A DNA stretch of 12,948 nucleotides from Chloroflexota bacterium (GTDB taxonomy: Bacteria > Chloroflexota > Dehalococcoidia > DSTF01 > JACRBR01). Shown here piece by piece: positions 12,779 to 12,948 of the stretch. The DNA is taken from NCBI GenBank assembly GCA_016213125.1, contig JACRBR010000197.1, positions 1-12,948 of the forward strand. The letters are read 5' to 3'. Within the stretch, counting starts at the first letter, position 1. Every line of letters begins with the position of its first letter. The notes under the pieces were generated by a model that was not told the DNA's origin, searched no databases, and saw nothing but the letters and a program-made list of their open reading frames with translations. Made by a program: the position numbers and the translations under genes.

Positions 12779-12948
12779 CGACGCGGCCGCCGAATCAACT
12801 CGGGGAAGCAATGCCGGCAAAGCTCCACTTCCCTAAATAACGGAGGCGCCCCCCATTCTACCCGAGCAGCGAATCTGTGCGAAAGGGTGGGCGTCTCCCT
12901 AAGAACGGAGATTAGCTCTTGGTATCCGCCGACAACCACACGAAACAA
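12779..12948. other. Apparently non-coding, repeat-containing tail of the window
   Basis: No convincing gene on either strand. Two near-identical motifs, CCCTAAATAACGGAG (12831-12845) and CCCTAAGAACGGAG (12897-12910), lie 66 bp apart as direct repeats. Between them GGAGGCGCCC (12842-12851) can pair with GGGCGTCTCC (12889-12898) apart from one G-U pair. A 9-codon reading frame with GGGGAAG before its ATG (12811) exists but is too short to support. This could be a structured RNA, a regulated promoter for a gene beyond the edge, or element DNA. Confidence 0.35.

Noticed and set aside
11422..12948. Group II intron inserted in the tRNA-Thr gene (DNA after the break begins GTGCG, the group II 5' consensus)
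   Set aside because: No EBS1-like complement to TCGTAA was found in the next few hundred bases, no domain V hairpin and no reverse transcriptase are visible, and the tRNA 3' half does not appear. The five-base match may be chance.
12442..12948. Minus-strand open frame entering from the right edge
   Set aside because: Most of it is antisense to the HTH gene, its translation has no recognisable motif, and it runs through the hairpin and repeats.
1..12948. CRISPR array, rRNA, transposase or integrase
   Set aside because: No regularly spaced identical repeats with unique spacers, no rRNA-like sequence and no recombinase motif was seen on either strand.

Overview
The window is GC-rich bacterial DNA. 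Codons end mostly in G or C, GTG and TTG starts are used, and genes are tightly packed with 4-bp stop/start overlaps. No gene fixes the phylum. The mix of Wzm/Wzt-type export, an M16 peptidase, a full-length Ada and a class III cyclase remnant would suit a high-GC soil or sediment lineage such as Chloroflexota or Actinomycetota, but that is only a guess.

Positions 1 to about 8305 are a surface-polysaccharide modification and export locus. It starts with the C-terminal end of an unidentified plus-strand protein, followed by two adjacent, clearly paralogous minus-strand SAM methyltransferases. A plus-strand sulfotransferase-like gene is divergent from these and shares with them a 121-bp intergenic region carrying a 17-bp palindrome. 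Next is a six-gene minus-strand operon, in transcription order: ABC-2 polysaccharide permease, its ATPase, a hexapeptide-repeat O-acetyltransferase, a membrane acyltransferase-3 protein, a SAM methyltransferase, and a second acyltransferase-3 protein. The last three are joined by GTGA and ATGA overlaps. The likely theme is a glycan decorated with methyl, acyl and possibly sulfate groups and exported by the ABC transporter. The ATPase lacks the C-terminal glycan-binding domain found in cap-recognising Wzt proteins.

Positions 8306 to 11208 hold housekeeping-type plus-strand genes: an M16 zinc peptidase with a TTG start and strong Shine-Dalgarno sequence, and a full-length Ada protein (methyl-phosphotriester sensor, AraC-type HTH, O6-alkylguanine alkyltransferase). 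The gap between them has three 23-24 bp GC-rich repeats and an 8-bp periodic tandem repeat. Just before ada, a palindrome overlaps the ribosome binding site.

Positions 11209 to 12948 are the most unusual part. A remnant of the C-terminal tail of a class III adenylate/guanylate cyclase is followed by the first 37 nt of a tRNA-Thr(CGU) gene. The tRNA is cut exactly at the 3' end of the anticodon loop and replaced by unrelated, less GC-biased DNA. That DNA carries an unfamiliar 373-residue helix-turn-helix protein with a good promoter that would make an almost leaderless mRNA, then a perfect hairpin at its stop codon and a repeat-rich, apparently non-coding tail. I read 11421/11422 as the probable end of an integrated element or another recombination junction that runs past the window.
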